Source: Clostridium sp. MD294 (GTDB taxonomy: Bacteria > Bacillota > Clostridia > Lachnospirales > Anaerotignaceae). From it: DNA of 64,000 nucleotides. The translations under genes were made by a program, and so were the position numbers. This document shows, in pieces, positions 18,207 through 28,374 of this stretch. How positions within the stretch are numbered: position 1 is the stretch's first letter; every line of letters begins with the position of its first letter. The notes beneath the pieces were generated by a model, which was not told the origin of the DNA, made no database searches, and saw nothing but the letters and a program-made list of their open reading frames with translations. The stretch is taken from assembly GCF_000364165.2 (NCBI RefSeq), contig NZ_CP097810.1:682001-746000 (forward strand). Reading direction: 5' to 3'.

Positions 18207-19160
18207 ATGAAGCAAAGCAAAAAAAGAGTTTCGTTATTTTGTGCTGTAATGGCAGTATGCACTTGTACATTAAGTGCAGTACAGCATATACTGTTTTACA
18301 TTGCAAATAAAAAACAAAACACACAACAAATTTCTCAAAAAATATATCAAAGTAAAGAAGGTGCTATAACTTATAGCGTATATGGTACAGGACGTCCTCT
18401 TTTATTGTTGCACAATACAGAAATTGGTGCAAGTAGTTTAGAATGGCAAAATAATATAGAAAGCCTTAGTCGTATGTATCAGGTATTTGTACCAGATTTA
18501 CCTGGTTTTGGAAATTCTCAAAAATCTAAAATTACCTATACTGCTTATCAGTATGCACTATTTATCAATCACTTTATAACAGATATAATACAACGTTCTG
18601 CTTTTGTTGTAGCATCTTCTGCTTCTGCTGATTTTGCAGTAATGGCATATGCTTTAAATCATGATAATATTAGAAAGTTAGTATTAATTTCTCCTACAGC
18701 ATTTCAAAATACTATACCAACAGAAAGAGAGAACCGAAAAAGAATATTATATCAATTACCTTTAATAGGAACACAAATTTTTATATTATCTGCTTCTAAA
18801 AAAGCAATCAAAAAAAATTTAACAGAAAACTTATTTTTTAGCAAAGAAATCGTTACAAAACAATTAATAGAAAACTATTATACTATGGCACATAGAGGAA
18901 ATGAAATCGCTCGTTTTTCATTTGCCTCTGTACAGTCACAATTTTTATATGCAGATATACAAAAAACATTAAAGGAAATGAAAATACCTCTCTGTATAGT
19001 ATGGGGAAAACAAAACAGATGTAATCCACCAGAACAAATGGACAATATAAAAAGTATTAGACCATATGACACTTATTTTTTATTTGAAAATACAAGAATA
19101 TTACCTCATTTTGAAAACAGTAAAGTATTTAATGAAAATATACACAGTTTTTTACAATAA
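18207..19160 (+). CDS. alpha/beta-hydrolase-fold protein with N-terminal membrane anchor
   Basis: 317 residues. Hydrophobic N-terminal segment (about 8-30) without a clear cleavage site, likely an anchor. Fold signs: RPLLLLHNTEIGASSLEWQ (oxyanion region), VFVPDLPGFGNS, nucleophile elbow position VVASSASADF, and C-terminal HFENS with the expected His. The elbow lacks the usual Gly residues, and the catalytic-acid position reads GKQNRC (Asn, not Asp). Activity may be altered. ATG 18207 is 8 bases after AAGGAG; GTG 18198 overlaps that site. Followed by a thioesterase gene in the same operon. Confidence 0.75.
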   Translation: MKQSKKRVSLFCAVMAVCTCTLSAVQHILFYIANKKQNTQQISQKIYQSKEGAITYSVYGTGRPLLLLHNTEIGASSLEWQNNIESLSRMYQVFVPDLPGFGNSQKSKITYTAYQYALFINHFITDIIQRSAFVVASSASADFAVMAYALNHDNIRKLVLISPTAFQNTIPTERENRKRILYQLPLIGTQIFILSASKKAIKKNLTENLFFSKEIVTKQLIENYYTMAHRGNEIARFSFASVQSQFLYADIQKTLKEMKIPLCIVWGKQNRCNPPEQMDNIKSIRPYDTYFLFENTRILPHFENSKVFNENIHSFLQ

Positions 19161-19181
19161 CAAAAAGAAAGGAAAAACATT

Positions 19182-19667
19182 ATGGAAGCTCTATGGAAAA
19201 CAGAAACACAAAAAGATATGGAGTACTGGTTTCAAAAAGTTTTAGAACCTGAGGCCTATGTACTCAAAAGAGGAATTGTAGCTAGTATGAACCCTAAATT
19301 TGTACAATGCAGCTATGAACAAAAAACACTTACAATAGAATTTGTGGTACAAAAATGGCAATTAAATCCAGAGGGTATACTACATGGAGGTATGCTTGTT
19401 ACAGCATTTGATACTGTATTTGGGTTACTTTGTCATTACTACAGCAAACAAAACATGATTAATACTATAGAAATTAGTGCCACATTTTTAAAACCTATAC
19501 CAGAAAACTGCAAATATTGTATTATAGTAAAAGCAAATCATGTAGGACGAACCATTACTTCTATGACAGCAGAAGCACGTTCTTGTGAAACAAATTTACT
19601 TTTGGCAACTGCTTCTACTTCTTTTATGAGATTAGAACAAAAATTTGTAGACATATTACCTAAATAA
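19182..19667 (+). CDS. hotdog-fold thioesterase (PaaI-like)
   Basis: 161 residues. Core motif PEGILHGGMLVTAFDTVFGLLC with the catalytic Asp, followed by EISATFLKPIPENC and the C-terminal strands, typical of 4HBT/PaaI acyl-CoA thioesterases in the cytoplasm. GAAAGG upstream, 21 bp after the hydrolase gene. Substrate unknown; pairing with an alpha/beta hydrolase suggests lipid or acyl turnover (inference). Confidence 0.82.
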   Translation: MEALWKTETQKDMEYWFQKVLEPEAYVLKRGIVASMNPKFVQCSYEQKTLTIEFVVQKWQLNPEGILHGGMLVTAFDTVFGLLCHYYSKQNMINTIEISATFLKPIPENCKYCIIVKANHVGRTITSMTAEARSCETNLLLATASTSFMRLEQKFVDILPK

Positions 19668-19696
19668 ACAGTATCATTTGCTATATTCTTATTTAT

Positions 19697-19753
19697 AAAA
19701 CATTAGTAATATCCTTCTACCTTTTAAGTACAGGATATTTACTAATGTTTTTT
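19697..19753 (+). terminator. terminator after the thioesterase gene
   Basis: Long stem AAAACATTAGTAATATCC (19697-19714) with GGATATTTACTAATGTTT (19733-19750), then TTT. Confidence 0.85.
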
Positions 19754-19800
19754 ATTATTATTCAAATTATTACAAAATACTATTAAAATATGCTTGTACA

Positions 19801-20625
19801 CTATTTTTTAACACGTATTGTAATTTCAAAACCATCTTCTTTTGGCGTATTCTCATAAAAAACAGTCATACCTGATTTTTTTATAATATTAATAGATTGC
19901 CTAATAGAATTTGTAAAAAGCCTTATATCTGTAATATATCTTTTTTCTTTTTGAATGTGTCTTTGTTGTTTTGGTTGACACATTTGTTCCATTGCTTCCG
20001 TTACTAGTTCTTCTGTCTGTTTTATTGTCAATTCTTTTTGTACAATATGTTCTAGCAATTCTAACTGTATTGCTTCTTCTGGTATTTTTGATATTGCTTT
20101 ACCATATTTTTCTGTTAGCTGATATTGTATTATTTTATTTTTGACTTTGTCGCTTAATTTTAATAAACGTACTTTATTTGAAATAGAACACTGCCCTTTA
20201 TCTATTTTGTTTGACAATTCTTCTAATGTCATATTATAATACTGCATAATATTTTGATAACCTTCTGCTTGTTCCAAAAAATGTAATTCTTGTCTTTGTA
20301 AATTTTCTGTCATACTAATAAAAGCACTTTGTACATCATTTACATTTAATATTACAGCAGATATTGTGCTATATCCTGCTAATTCACAAGCTCTCAAACG
20401 TCTTTCCCCTGCTATTAATTCATAATAAACACTTCCTACTTTTCTTACTATAATAGGCTGTAACAAACCATATTGTCTAATAGAAGCTGATAATTCTTCC
20501 AAAGCATTAAAATTAAAATACTTCCTTGTTTGATAAGGATTAGGTCTAATTTTATTAATAGGGAGTGTTTGTATTTTTGTATCTTTTTTGAAAAATGTCA
20601 TATCAGCAAGTTTCAAAACTTCCAT
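19801..20625 (-). CDS. noc: ParB-family nucleoid occlusion-like protein
   Basis: 274 residues. ParB N-terminal domain (LPINKIRPNPYQTRKYF, GERRLRACELAGY, ENLQRQELHFLEQAEGY), HTH about 140-170, diverged C-terminus. Position beside rsmG-mnmG-mnmE is the conserved place of noc in Firmicutes, and it is a clear paralogue of the parB at 13035. Noc binds its own sites and the membrane to block division over the nucleoid. No N-terminal amphipathic helix like that of Bacillus Noc is obvious, so Noc function rather than generic ParB is inferred mainly from context. Confidence 0.75.
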   Translation of the reverse strand: MEVLKLADMTFFKKDTKIQTLPINKIRPNPYQTRKYFNFNALEELSASIRQYGLLQPIIVRKVGSVYYELIAGERRLRACELAGYSTISAVILNVNDVQSAFISMTENLQRQELHFLEQAEGYQNIMQYYNMTLEELSNKIDKGQCSISNKVRLLKLSDKVKNKIIQYQLTEKYGKAISKIPEEAIQLELLEHIVQKELTIKQTEELVTEAMEQMCQPKQQRHIQKEKRYITDIRLFTNSIRQSINIIKKSGMTVFYENTPKEDGFEITIRVKK

Positions 20626-20878
20626 AAAGAAGCCCCCTTTTATTACAACAAATATATTTTATTTTCCAGATTATACCATACAATACAGCATTAACGCTAT
20701 TTTTTTGAACGCAAAAAATTCGATTTGTTGACAAAAAAATAGAATACATTGCATACTATTATACAATGTATTCCTTAACCTAACTATACTACACTACTAA
20801 TAAAACAACATTATATTATTATATTTTTGATATACTAAGCTATTATTATCTAAAATTGCAATGATATATTAATATTAT

Positions 20879-21592
20879 TTATTGTATAGGGTTTTTTACT
20901 GGTTTTCCTGCTTTTCTAGGATATTTTGTTGGTGTTTGTGCTATTTTTTTAATCAATACAACTTTATGCTCTAATTCTGTATTTGGTATTTCAATTTGTT
21001 TTACTTCAATCAGTTCTCCTCCTAATAACTGTATTGCCTTTTGAGATTGTTCTACTTCTTTTTGAGCCTCTCGTCCTTTGAGTGCAACAAACATACCTCC
21101 TACTTTTACAAAAGGCAAGCAATACTCCAGTAATACATTCATATTTGCTACAGCACGAGAAAAACAATAGTCATACTGTTGTCTATAGCTATTTTCTTTT
21201 GCAGCACATTCTGCTCTTTCATGAATACAATTTACATTTTTTAAAGAAAGCTGGTCAACTACTTCTTTTAAAAATGTTACTCTTTTTTGAAGGGAGTCCA
21301 AAAGTGTTAAAGAAATAGAAGGACATACAATTTTAATAGGAATACCCGGAAATCCTGCTCCTGTACCTACATCTATTACAGATGCTTCTTCAGATATAGT
21401 AATATGGGATACAACACTGATACAATCTACAAAATGTTTTAATACAACTTCTCTTTCTTCTGTAATTGCTGTCAAATTTATATTTTTATTCCATTCCAAT
21501 AACAATTTCTGATAGAGCATAAACTGTTGTATCTGCATATTATTTAATATAATACCCATTTTTTTGCAGCTCTGATATAATAATTTTTCCAA
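20879..21592 (-). CDS. rsmG: 16S rRNA (guanine-527-N7) methyltransferase RsmG
   Basis: 237 residues. Class I SAM methyltransferase with LEWNKNINLTAI, the SAM loop SVIDVGTGAGFPGIPIKIV, and FSRAVANMNVLLEYCLPFVK followed by FVALKGREA. Methylates G527 of 16S rRNA; loss gives low-level streptomycin resistance in other bacteria. GGGG-type ribosome site upstream. The C-terminal tail TPTKYPRKAGKPVKNPI is typical. Confidence 0.95.
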   Translation of the reverse strand: MEKLLYQSCKKMGIILNNMQIQQFMLYQKLLLEWNKNINLTAITEEREVVLKHFVDCISVVSHITISEEASVIDVGTGAGFPGIPIKIVCPSISLTLLDSLQKRVTFLKEVVDQLSLKNVNCIHERAECAAKENSYRQQYDYCFSRAVANMNVLLEYCLPFVKVGGMFVALKGREAQKEVEQSQKAIQLLGGELIEVKQIEIPNTELEHKVVLIKKIAQTPTKYPRKAGKPVKNPIQ

Positions 21593-21768
21593 ATATTTTC
21601 CCCCTTACATAAAATCATAATACATTCATTATTACTATTTATTTTGGTATTTTCAGTAATTAAAACATTGTAAAAAAATATTTTATGCACTTAAAACAAA
21701 AATATCATTTTTATAGTATTTAGTAAAATAATATAAAAATAAGTAAAGTTACAATAATACTTTTTATT

Positions 21769-23667
21769 TTAAATAGTTTCTGTTTTTTGTCTTTTATTTT
21801 GCTCCATATAAATCAAAAGTACTGAAATATCTGCTGGAGAAACTCCTGTAATACGAGAAGCGTGTCCTATAGAAATCGGTCTAATATCATTCAATTTTTG
21901 CTGTGCTTCAATTCTTAATCCTTTTATAGTAGTATAATCTATATTTTCAGGTAATTTTTTGTTTTCCATTTTTTGAAATTGTTCTACTTGTTTCATTTGT
22001 TGTTTAATATATCCTTCATATTTGATTTGTATATTTACTTGCTCTTTTATTTCAAAAGGTAATTCAGGGCGTTTTATATCCAATATAGATAATTTTTCAT
22101 AATCTAATTCAGGACGTTTTATGAGTTCTGAAAGTCTTACTCCTGTATGAATTTCTGTACTATGATATTTTTCAAGCAATTGTTGTACTTGTTCAGAAGG
22201 TGCTACTATAATAGAAGAAACCCTTTTCATTTCCTTTTCAATTTCATATTGCTTTTGTAAAAGTGCATCATATCTCTTTTGTGAAATCAGACCTAATTCA
22301 TACCCTAAAGGAGTCAATCTTTGGTCAGCATTATCTTGTCTTAATAACAACCTATATTCTGCACGAGATGTCATCATTCTATATGGCTCTTTTGTACCTT
22401 TTGTAACCAAATCATCTATCAATACGCCTATATAAGCATCAGAACGTTTCAATATCACTGGAACTTCTTTTTTAATATATTTTACTGCATTAATACCTGC
22501 AATTAATCCCTGTGCTGCTGCTTCTTCATAACCAGAACTACCATTTAATTGTCCAGCACTAAACAAACCCTTTATATTTTTAAATTCTAAACTAATTTTT
22601 AATTGTGTCGCATCAATACAATCATATTCTATAGCATAAGCATTTCTAGTTATTTGACAATTTTCAAGTCCTGCTATTGTTCTGTACATAGCAATCTGTA
22701 CATCTTCAGGCAAAGAAGAAGACATTCCCTGTATATACATTTCTTCTGTATTTTCTCCTTCAGGCTCTATAAAGAGTTGATGTCTTTGTTTATCAGAAAA
22801 ACGAACTACTTTATCTTCTATAGATGGACAGTATCTAGGACCAGTGCCTTCAATCACACCAGAATACAACGGAGAACGATGTAAATTTTGTTTTATAATA
22901 TCATGTGTTTGTTCATTTGTATATGTTAGCCAACAGAGAACCTGTTCTCTTTTGATGTCTTCTGATTTATTTTCAAATGAAAAAGGTACAATATTTTCGT
23001 CACCGTATTGTGGCTGCATTTTTGAAAAATCAATAGAATTTTTGTTCATACGTGCAGGCGTACCTGTTTTAAAGCGATATAAGCGAATACCTAAATCTTT
23101 TAAACATTGGCTTAGTTTTGTAGCTGCCATTAAATGATTAGGGCCACATTCTGTAATAACATCACCATATAAGCAACGTGCTTTTAAATATGTTCCTGTG
23201 CAGAGAACTACTGCTTTACACTTATATAAAGTATTGCCATTTGTTTTGACCCCTTTTATAGTACCATCTTCTACTAACAAATCTACAATTTCATACTGCC
23301 TAATTTGCAAATTAGGTGTTTTTTCTAATGTATGTTTCATTTCTGATTGATAACGTATTTTATCTGCCTGTGCTCTCAAAGAATATACAGCAGGGCCCTT
23401 TGCTGTGTTGAGCATTTTTGTTTGAATGTATGTTTTATCAATATTTTTACCCATTTCGCCGCCAAGTGCATCAATTTCTTTTACAATATGCCCTTTGGAA
23501 CTTCCTCCAATACTAGGATTACATGGCATCATAGCAATACTGTCTAAACTAATTGCAAATAATACTGTTTTCATACCCATACGTGCTGCTGCAAGTGCTG
23601 CTTCACAGCCTGCATGCCCCCCGCCTATTACTGCTACATCAAATTCATCTATTATATAGGACAACAC
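21769..23667 (-). CDS. mnmG: tRNA uridine-5-carboxymethylaminomethyl modification enzyme MnmG
   Basis: 632 residues. FAD-binding [22 protein letters not shown], then [13 protein letters not shown], the two GidA signature regions ([32 protein letters not shown]) and the C-terminal helical domain with DISVLLIYM. Works with MnmE on wobble uridines. Start is GTG 23667 (or the next TTG) after AGGAGG; the two differ by one residue. 13 bp after mnmE. Confidence 0.96.
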   Translation of the reverse strand: MLSYIIDEFDVAVIGGGHAGCEAALAAARMGMKTVLFAISLDSIAMMPCNPSIGGSSKGHIVKEIDALGGEMGKNIDKTYIQTKMLNTAKGPAVYSLRAQADKIRYQSEMKHTLEKTPNLQIRQYEIVDLLVEDGTIKGVKTNGNTLYKCKAVVLCTGTYLKARCLYGDVITECGPNHLMAATKLSQCLKDLGIRLYRFKTGTPARMNKNSIDFSKMQPQYGDENIVPFSFENKSEDIKREQVLCWLTYTNEQTHDIIKQNLHRSPLYSGVIEGTGPRYCPSIEDKVVRFSDKQRHQLFIEPEGENTEEMYIQGMSSSLPEDVQIAMYRTIAGLENCQITRNAYAIEYDCIDATQLKISLEFKNIKGLFSAGQLNGSSGYEEAAAQGLIAGINAVKYIKKEVPVILKRSDAYIGVLIDDLVTKGTKEPYRMMTSRAEYRLLLRQDNADQRLTPLGYELGLISQKRYDALLQKQYEIEKEMKRVSSIIVAPSEQVQQLLEKYHSTEIHTGVRLSELIKRPELDYEKLSILDIKRPELPFEIKEQVNIQIKYEGYIKQQMKQVEQFQKMENKKLPENIDYTTIKGLRIEAQQKLNDIRPISIGHASRITGVSPADISVLLIYMEQNKRQKTETI

Positions 23668-23680
23668 TATTCCTCCTTTA

Positions 23681-25072
23681 TTACTTTCCTAAACAAAATT
23701 TTGTAAATATTCTATCTATAATTTCCTCATCTACTGTATCACCTGTAATTTCTCCTAAAGCTGCATTTGCTTGCTGTAAATCCATAGAGATAAAATCTTC
23801 AGGCATATGTGTTGTAATCGTTGTTAATGCTCTTTGCATGGCTTGTTCCGCTCTATAAAGTGCATTTGTATGACGAACATTTCCTAATATACCGTCATCA
23901 GCAGTAATCATTTCTCCATTAAAAAATAAATTTTTTAATTGCTGTATTAATTGCTCTAGTCCCTTATTCTGTTTTACAGACACAGATAATATTGCAGCAT
24001 TTTGTGTGTATTCTTTTAAACTTTCTGCTGTGATTTTTTGTTCTAAATCTGATTTATTTAAAAGTATAATCGTTTTTTTATTTTTGATAAAAGAAAGTAT
24101 TTCTTTGTCTTCTTTTTCTAAATCATGAGAACTATCCAATAAAAGTAATATCAAATCTGCTTTTTCTGCATAACTTTTTGATTTTTCAACACCAATTTTT
24201 TCTACAATATCTCCTGTCTGTCGTATACCAGCAGTATCCACTATTTTCATAGCAATACCCTCTATATTGACATATTCCTCTACAGTATCTCTTGTTGTAC
24301 CTGCCACATCTGTTACAATAGCTCTTTCCTCTTCTAAAAACCAATTTAATAATGAAGATTTCCCTACATTTGGTTTTCCTATAATAACTGTTTGTATTCC
24401 TTCTCTTATAATTTTTCCTCTATCTGCATTTTTTAAAAGTTGTTCCATTTCTGAAATAATTTCTGTTGTTTTTCTTTCCATATCATTATAAGTATCCTGT
24501 TCTATATCGTGCTCTGGATAATCAATTACTGCTTCTATAGAGGCAATCATATCCAACAATTTAGAACGCATTTGTGTTACTTTTTGTTGAAGCCTTCCTC
24601 CTAATTGATTTACTGCAGATTGTCTGGATATATCTGTTTTTGACTGTATTAAATCAATTACAGCTTCTGCCTGTGATAAGTCAATTCTGCCATTTAAAAA
24701 ACTTCTTTTTGTAAATTCTCCTGGTTCAGCCAAACGAGCCCCATTGTTCAACACTAGTTCTAGCACTTTTTGAAGTACTATTATACCACCATGACAGTTA
24801 ATTTCTACAATATTCTCTTTGGTATATGTGTTTGGTGCTTTCATTACTGTAACTAATACTTCATCAATAATATTATCTGTTTTGTTATCCACAATATAAC
24901 CATAAGACAATGTATGACTTTTTTTTTCTAGCAAAGAAATTTTATTTTTAGATTGAAATAATTTATCTACAATAGAAATGCTATTTTCTCCGCTTATACG
25001 TACAATACCTATACCACCTGTAGCACCTGTAGATATTGCTGCAATAGTATCTTCTAATCCTATTACTTTCAT
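23681..25072 (-). CDS. mnmE: tRNA modification GTPase MnmE
   Basis: 463 residues from ATG 25072. N-terminal formyl-THF-binding domain ([18 protein letters not shown]), helical domain, and inserted G domain: P-loop [26 protein letters not shown]. Ends FCLGK, whose Cys is the conserved active residue. An upstream TTG at 25084 lies too close to the ribosome site to be preferred. Complex partner MnmG is next. Confidence 0.96.
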   Translation of the reverse strand: MKVIGLEDTIAAISTGATGGIGIVRISGENSISIVDKLFQSKNKISLLEKKSHTLSYGYIVDNKTDNIIDEVLVTVMKAPNTYTKENIVEINCHGGIIVLQKVLELVLNNGARLAEPGEFTKRSFLNGRIDLSQAEAVIDLIQSKTDISRQSAVNQLGGRLQQKVTQMRSKLLDMIASIEAVIDYPEHDIEQDTYNDMERKTTEIISEMEQLLKNADRGKIIREGIQTVIIGKPNVGKSSLLNWFLEEERAIVTDVAGTTRDTVEEYVNIEGIAMKIVDTAGIRQTGDIVEKIGVEKSKSYAEKADLILLLLDSSHDLEKEDKEILSFIKNKKTIILLNKSDLEQKITAESLKEYTQNAAILSVSVKQNKGLEQLIQQLKNLFFNGEMITADDGILGNVRHTNALYRAEQAMQRALTTITTHMPEDFISMDLQQANAALGEITGDTVDEEIIDRIFTKFCLGK

Positions 25073-25096
25073 TTTTGTTATCAATCCTTTCTATTG

Positions 25097-25125
25097 AAAA
25101 AACCGATATAGTAATATATCGGTTT
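25097..25125 (-). terminator. terminator after jag
   Basis: 11-bp perfect stem (25100-25110 with 25115-25125), 4-base loop; six Ts follow on the minus strand. It separates the rpmH-jag group from mnmE. Confidence 0.85.
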
Positions 25126-25134
25126 AAACATCAA

Positions 25135-25752
25135 TTATTTTAATGTAATTACTACATTACGATAAGGTTCTTCTCCTTCACTATATGTTGTTACATAGCG
25201 GTCATTTTGTAATGTGGAATGTATAATCCTTCTCTCATAAGGGTTCATGGGCTCCAAAACAACATTCCTTTTTGTTTGTTTTACTTTCTTTGCTAAATTA
25301 TAAGCTAAACTTTCTAATGTTTCTTTTCTTCTTTGTCTATAATTTTCTGTATCTAACAATATACTAACATAAGGTGAATTTCCCTTATTTACAACAAGGC
25401 TTACTAAATATTGTATAGAGTCTAGTGTTTGTCCTCTTTTTCCAATCAAAACACCCATTTCATCACCGCTTAATTCAATAGCGAGTTGCCTCTCTTTTAA
25501 ATTTGTTTCAATCAAAACATTCATATTCATAGCTTGAAACATCTCTTGTAAAAAAGTAACAGCAATTTTTTCTGGATTAAATTTTTTAACAACTTGTATT
25601 ACAGCATCTTTTGCACCGAATACACCTAAAAAACCTTTTGTACCTTCATCAATTACAGTAACTTCTACTTCATCTCTGGAGGTATGAAGTTCTTTTAGTG
25701 CTTCCTGTAATGCGTCATCAACTGTTTTTCCACTTTTTGTTATTTTATCCAT
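25135..25752 (-). CDS. jag: RNA-binding protein Jag/KhpB (SpoIIIJ-associated)
   Basis: 205 residues from ATG 25752, which overlaps the yidC stop and is preceded by GGGGAGG; the longer frame lacks this. Domain order: Jag-N (about 1-50; GKTVDDALQEALKEL, GFLGVFG), KH-II (GVLIGKRGQTLDSIQYLVSLVVN), R3H (MNPYERRIIHSTLQ). Partner of YidC1 in Firmicutes; binds RNA and affects cell elongation and sporulation in relatives. Confidence 0.93.
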   Translation of the reverse strand: MDKITKSGKTVDDALQEALKELHTSRDEVEVTVIDEGTKGFLGVFGAKDAVIQVVKKFNPEKIAVTFLQEMFQAMNMNVLIETNLKERQLAIELSGDEMGVLIGKRGQTLDSIQYLVSLVVNKGNSPYVSILLDTENYRQRRKETLESLAYNLAKKVKQTKRNVVLEPMNPYERRIIHSTLQNDRYVTTYSEGEEPYRNVVITLK

Positions 25753-26791
25753 TCTGCTGTGCCTCCCCTTCAAACTTCTTCCTAAAATACTTCTTCAACA
25801 ATAATTGCTGCACAATAGAAATTAAGTTACTAACCACCCAATAAAGCCCCAAAGCGGCTGGAACACTAATTGTCATAACTCCCATCATAATTGGCATAAC
25901 ATAAAGCATTGTATTTGTCATAGAATTTGTCATAGCCGCAGCTGGGTCGTTAGGGTCTGTTGTATTATTTGTTAATTGTTGCATAATTTTAGATTGTCCC
26001 CATGTTGTAGCTGCTGCCAATATAGGTACAATGATACCAGGAAATGATAATCCTGGATTATTAATTAATGAAATACCTAAAAACATTTCAATTTCATTTT
26101 TTTGCTGTAATAAATTTGGTAAATTTTGTATATGCTCTCCCAATGTGTCTAGTACATATGTCCAGTCAGCAGATTTAAAACTATCAATAAGTGCAAAATT
26201 TTGTATCATATTTGCATCATAACCTGCTTTTGAAAAGCCTTCTAATGCCTTTGTTAACATATCACTTTGCCAAAATTCTAAATATGGCTGGAATACCGCA
26301 GTTCTAACCGTTTCTGGTGCACTATTTAATACATTTGTAATTTCTGTATAATTTTGTGCAATGACATCTACATATAAATATGCTTGTTGGAAAATATAAA
26401 ATAACGCATATAATATAGGCAATTGTATCAATAAAGGTAAACAACCACTTAACATACTAATGCCATTTTTTTTCTGAAATTCTTGTAATTCTAAAGCCAT
26501 TTTTTGTTGTGAAAGCTGATCCTTTTTATCTTTATATTTTGCTCTGATTTTATTCATTTCTGGTTGTAATTGTTGCAGTTTAAATGATGAACGTTGTTGT
26601 TTAATCATCAAAGGAAATAATATAAATTTCACAATAATCGTAAACAATATAATAGCAATTCCCAAACTACCATTTGTAGAAATACCATATATAAAATTAA
26701 ATAAAGCATTATAAACAATGCCTAAAACGTTTGCAATGGCACCAAAAACAAAATTCGGTTTTCTCAGCACCAGCAATACTCCAGTATTCAT
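25745..26791 (-). CDS. yidC: membrane protein insertase YidC/SpoIIIJ
   Basis: 348 residues. Inserts membrane proteins, alone or with Sec. TM segments: about 20-45 (VYNALFNFIYGIS), then GIAIILFTIIVKFILFPLMI, the cytoplasmic hairpin with KIRAKYKDKKDQLSQQKMAL, SGCLPLLIQLPILYALFYIF, and two C-terminal TMs. The positively charged groove Arg (KQQRSS) is present. Start ATG 26791 has AAGGAGG; the in-frame upstream extension to 26863 is non-conserved. The extracellular loop (about 145-230) is longer than in short YidC homologues. Confidence 0.93.
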   Translation of the reverse strand: MNTGVLLVLRKPNFVFGAIANVLGIVYNALFNFIYGISTNGSLGIAIILFTIIVKFILFPLMIKQQRSSFKLQQLQPEMNKIRAKYKDKKDQLSQQKMALELQEFQKKNGISMLSGCLPLLIQLPILYALFYIFQQAYLYVDVIAQNYTEITNVLNSAPETVRTAVFQPYLEFWQSDMLTKALEGFSKAGYDANMIQNFALIDSFKSADWTYVLDTLGEHIQNLPNLLQQKNEIEMFLGISLINNPGLSFPGIIVPILAAATTWGQSKIMQQLTNNTTDPNDPAAAMTNSMTNTMLYVMPIMMGVMTISVPAALGLYWVVSNLISIVQQLLLKKYFRKKFEGEAQQNG

Positions 26792-26859
26792 AAACAGTTT
26801 TTCCTCCTTAGCGAGAAGCAATATAGCGAAAATTACACTTCGAAATAAAGTTTCTAACT

Positions 26860-27111
26860 TCAATTTTTATTCTTTTTTTCTGGAACAGGGTCATATCCTC
26901 CCTCATGAAAAGGGTGACATTTTAATATACGTCTGATAGATAAATATACACCTTTTAACACGCCAAAACGACAAATAGAAACATAAGCATATTCTGAACA
27001 AGTAGGTATAAAACGACAATGAGCACCAATATAAGGAGAAATAGTTATTTGATAAAATTTGATACTAATTAAACATAGTTTTTTTAATATATCGCTTATT
27101 CTATTATTCAT
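26860..27111 (-). CDS. yidD: membrane protein insertion efficiency factor YidD
   Basis: 83 residues, 2 bp after rnpA. Motif [23 protein letters not shown] with the conserved Cys residues, then [15 protein letters not shown]. Peripheral inner-membrane protein working next to YidC. Confidence 0.95.
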   Translation of the reverse strand: MNNRISDILKKLCLISIKFYQITISPYIGAHCRFIPTCSEYAYVSICRFGVLKGVYLSIRRILKCHPFHEGGYDPVPEKKNKN

Positions 27112-27113
27112 TT

Positions 27114-27473
27114 TTATGCTTCTTTCTCTGCTGTTTTTGGTAATAACAGATTATGCTTTTTTAATAAATGTTTTAAAGAATGGTCTATTTCTTGGAAAGA
27201 AGCAGTATTTGCAAAAACACGAGCAATTATTATAATATCATATCCTTTTGCAATCTGTTCTTCTCTCAAACGATAACTCTCTCGTATTAATCTTGTCACA
27301 CGAGAACGTACTACACTTTTTCCTACTTTTTTGCTAACAGAAATACCTATGTGGTTTATTTGCTTACCTGTTTTTAAAACATATATCACCAAATGGCGAT
27401 TTGCTAATGACTTGCCTTTGTTATATACATAGCGAAATTGAAATTTCTTTTTTAACGATTGTGTCTGCTTCAC
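27114..27473 (-). CDS. rnpA: ribonuclease P protein component
   Basis: 119 residues from GTG 27473, with AAGGAGA 7 bases upstream; the ATG-type extension to 27527 is not supported. Basic; N-terminal [17 protein letters not shown] and the RNA-binding signature [18 protein letters not shown], where the usual RNR reads RSR. Forms RNase P with the catalytic RNA for tRNA 5' maturation. Co-transcribed with rpmH. Confidence 0.95.
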   Translation of the reverse strand: MKQTQSLKKKFQFRYVYNKGKSLANRHLVIYVLKTGKQINHIGISVSKKVGKSVVRSRVTRLIRESYRLREEQIAKGYDIIIIARVFANTASFQEIDHSLKHLLKKHNLLLPKTAEKEA

Positions 27474-27568
27474 TTTTTTATCTCCTTCTAAAAAAAGAAT
27501 TACGCTACATACAATAAAAGGCCACAATTTGCGGCCTCATGCTACTGCAGGTATAATTCTAATTAACA

Positions 27569-27703
27569 TTATGCAGATAATACTTTTCTTCCTTTTCTTC
27601 TTCTAGCAGCTAATACTCTTCTACCATTTGCTGTACTCATTCTTTTTCTAAAGCCATGAACTTTACTTCTTTGTCTTTTTTTTGGCTGAAATGTCATTTT
27701 CAT
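27569..27703 (-). CDS. rpmH: 50S ribosomal protein L34
   Basis: 44 residues, starting [20 protein letters not shown] and ending GRKVLSA. Very basic, all signature residues present. AGGAGG sits upstream of the ATG. First gene of the minus-strand operon leading away from oriC. Confidence 0.97.
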   Translation of the reverse strand: MKMTFQPKKRQRSKVHGFRKRMSTANGRRVLAARRRKGRKVLSA

Positions 27704-27764
27704 AGTAACTTGCACCTCCTTTATATTACATACCTATCCCTGCACACAGGCAAGCACTGAAAAT

Positions 27765-27793
27765 ATTATATAAAAAAATAGTAATCACGTCAA
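27765..27793 (-). promoter_or_regulatory. rpmH operon promoter
   Basis: On the minus strand TTGACG (27793-27788), 17 bp, TATAAT (27770-27765), about 60 bases before the rpmH start codon. Confidence 0.75.
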
Positions 27794-28051
27794 GAAAAAA
27801 ATAGCTTTTTTCAATTATGCCAAGTATTTTTGGACTTGTCAATAATAACATTAATATTAAAAAAATTATTATTTAATATTGTTTATAAAATATCTAAAGT
27901 TTTTATCATACATTATACTATATTTATTTAGTATAATAATATTATTTAGTTATTTATTATCATTGTACAACTTTATATTAATCTTCTATATTATTTTTTT
28001 AATCTCAAAATTCAAATTTTTTTATTTTTTTTAAATACTATGTAAAAGCTG

Positions 28052-28080
28052 TTGATAACTTTTTATTCTTTTGATATACT
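28052..28080 (+). promoter_or_regulatory. dnaA promoter
   Basis: TTGATA (28052-28057), 17 bp, TATACT (28075-28080). The first DnaA box begins 4 bases downstream, consistent with DnaA repressing its own gene. The leader is near 290 bases. Confidence 0.65.
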
Positions 28081-28083
28081 AAG

Positions 28084-28345
28084 TTATCCACATTTCCACA
28101 TTATCCACAGCTTATTTTATCCACACTATATACAGCAGATAAAAATTGTGGATAATTCTGTGGATAACTTAAGAGTTATCCACAATTTATCCACAGTATT
28201 ATTTTTATTTATTGATTTTTCAATAGTTATTGCTTGTGGAAAAATAAGACAATCTACCTGTGGATAGTGTGGATAACTTATATATTTTTCTTATATAAAA
28301 AAGTTATCCACAATTTATCCACAGTATTTTATTAACTTATCCACA
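28084..28345. other. oriC: oriC, upstream DnaA-box cluster (incA/B-like)
   Basis: Eleven perfect DnaA boxes (TTATCCACA) within 262 bp. Forward boxes start at 28084, 28101, 28117, 28176, 28187, 28304, 28315 and 28337; reverse boxes at 28147, 28159 and 28268. Further near-matches lie at 28235 and 28259. Several are spaced 11-16 bp apart. The cluster fills the leader of dnaA; 27794-28050 between it and the rpmH promoter is AT-rich with no gene. Confidence 0.95.
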
Positions 28346-28374
28346 ACTATGAAATAATTTACAGGGGGAAGACC

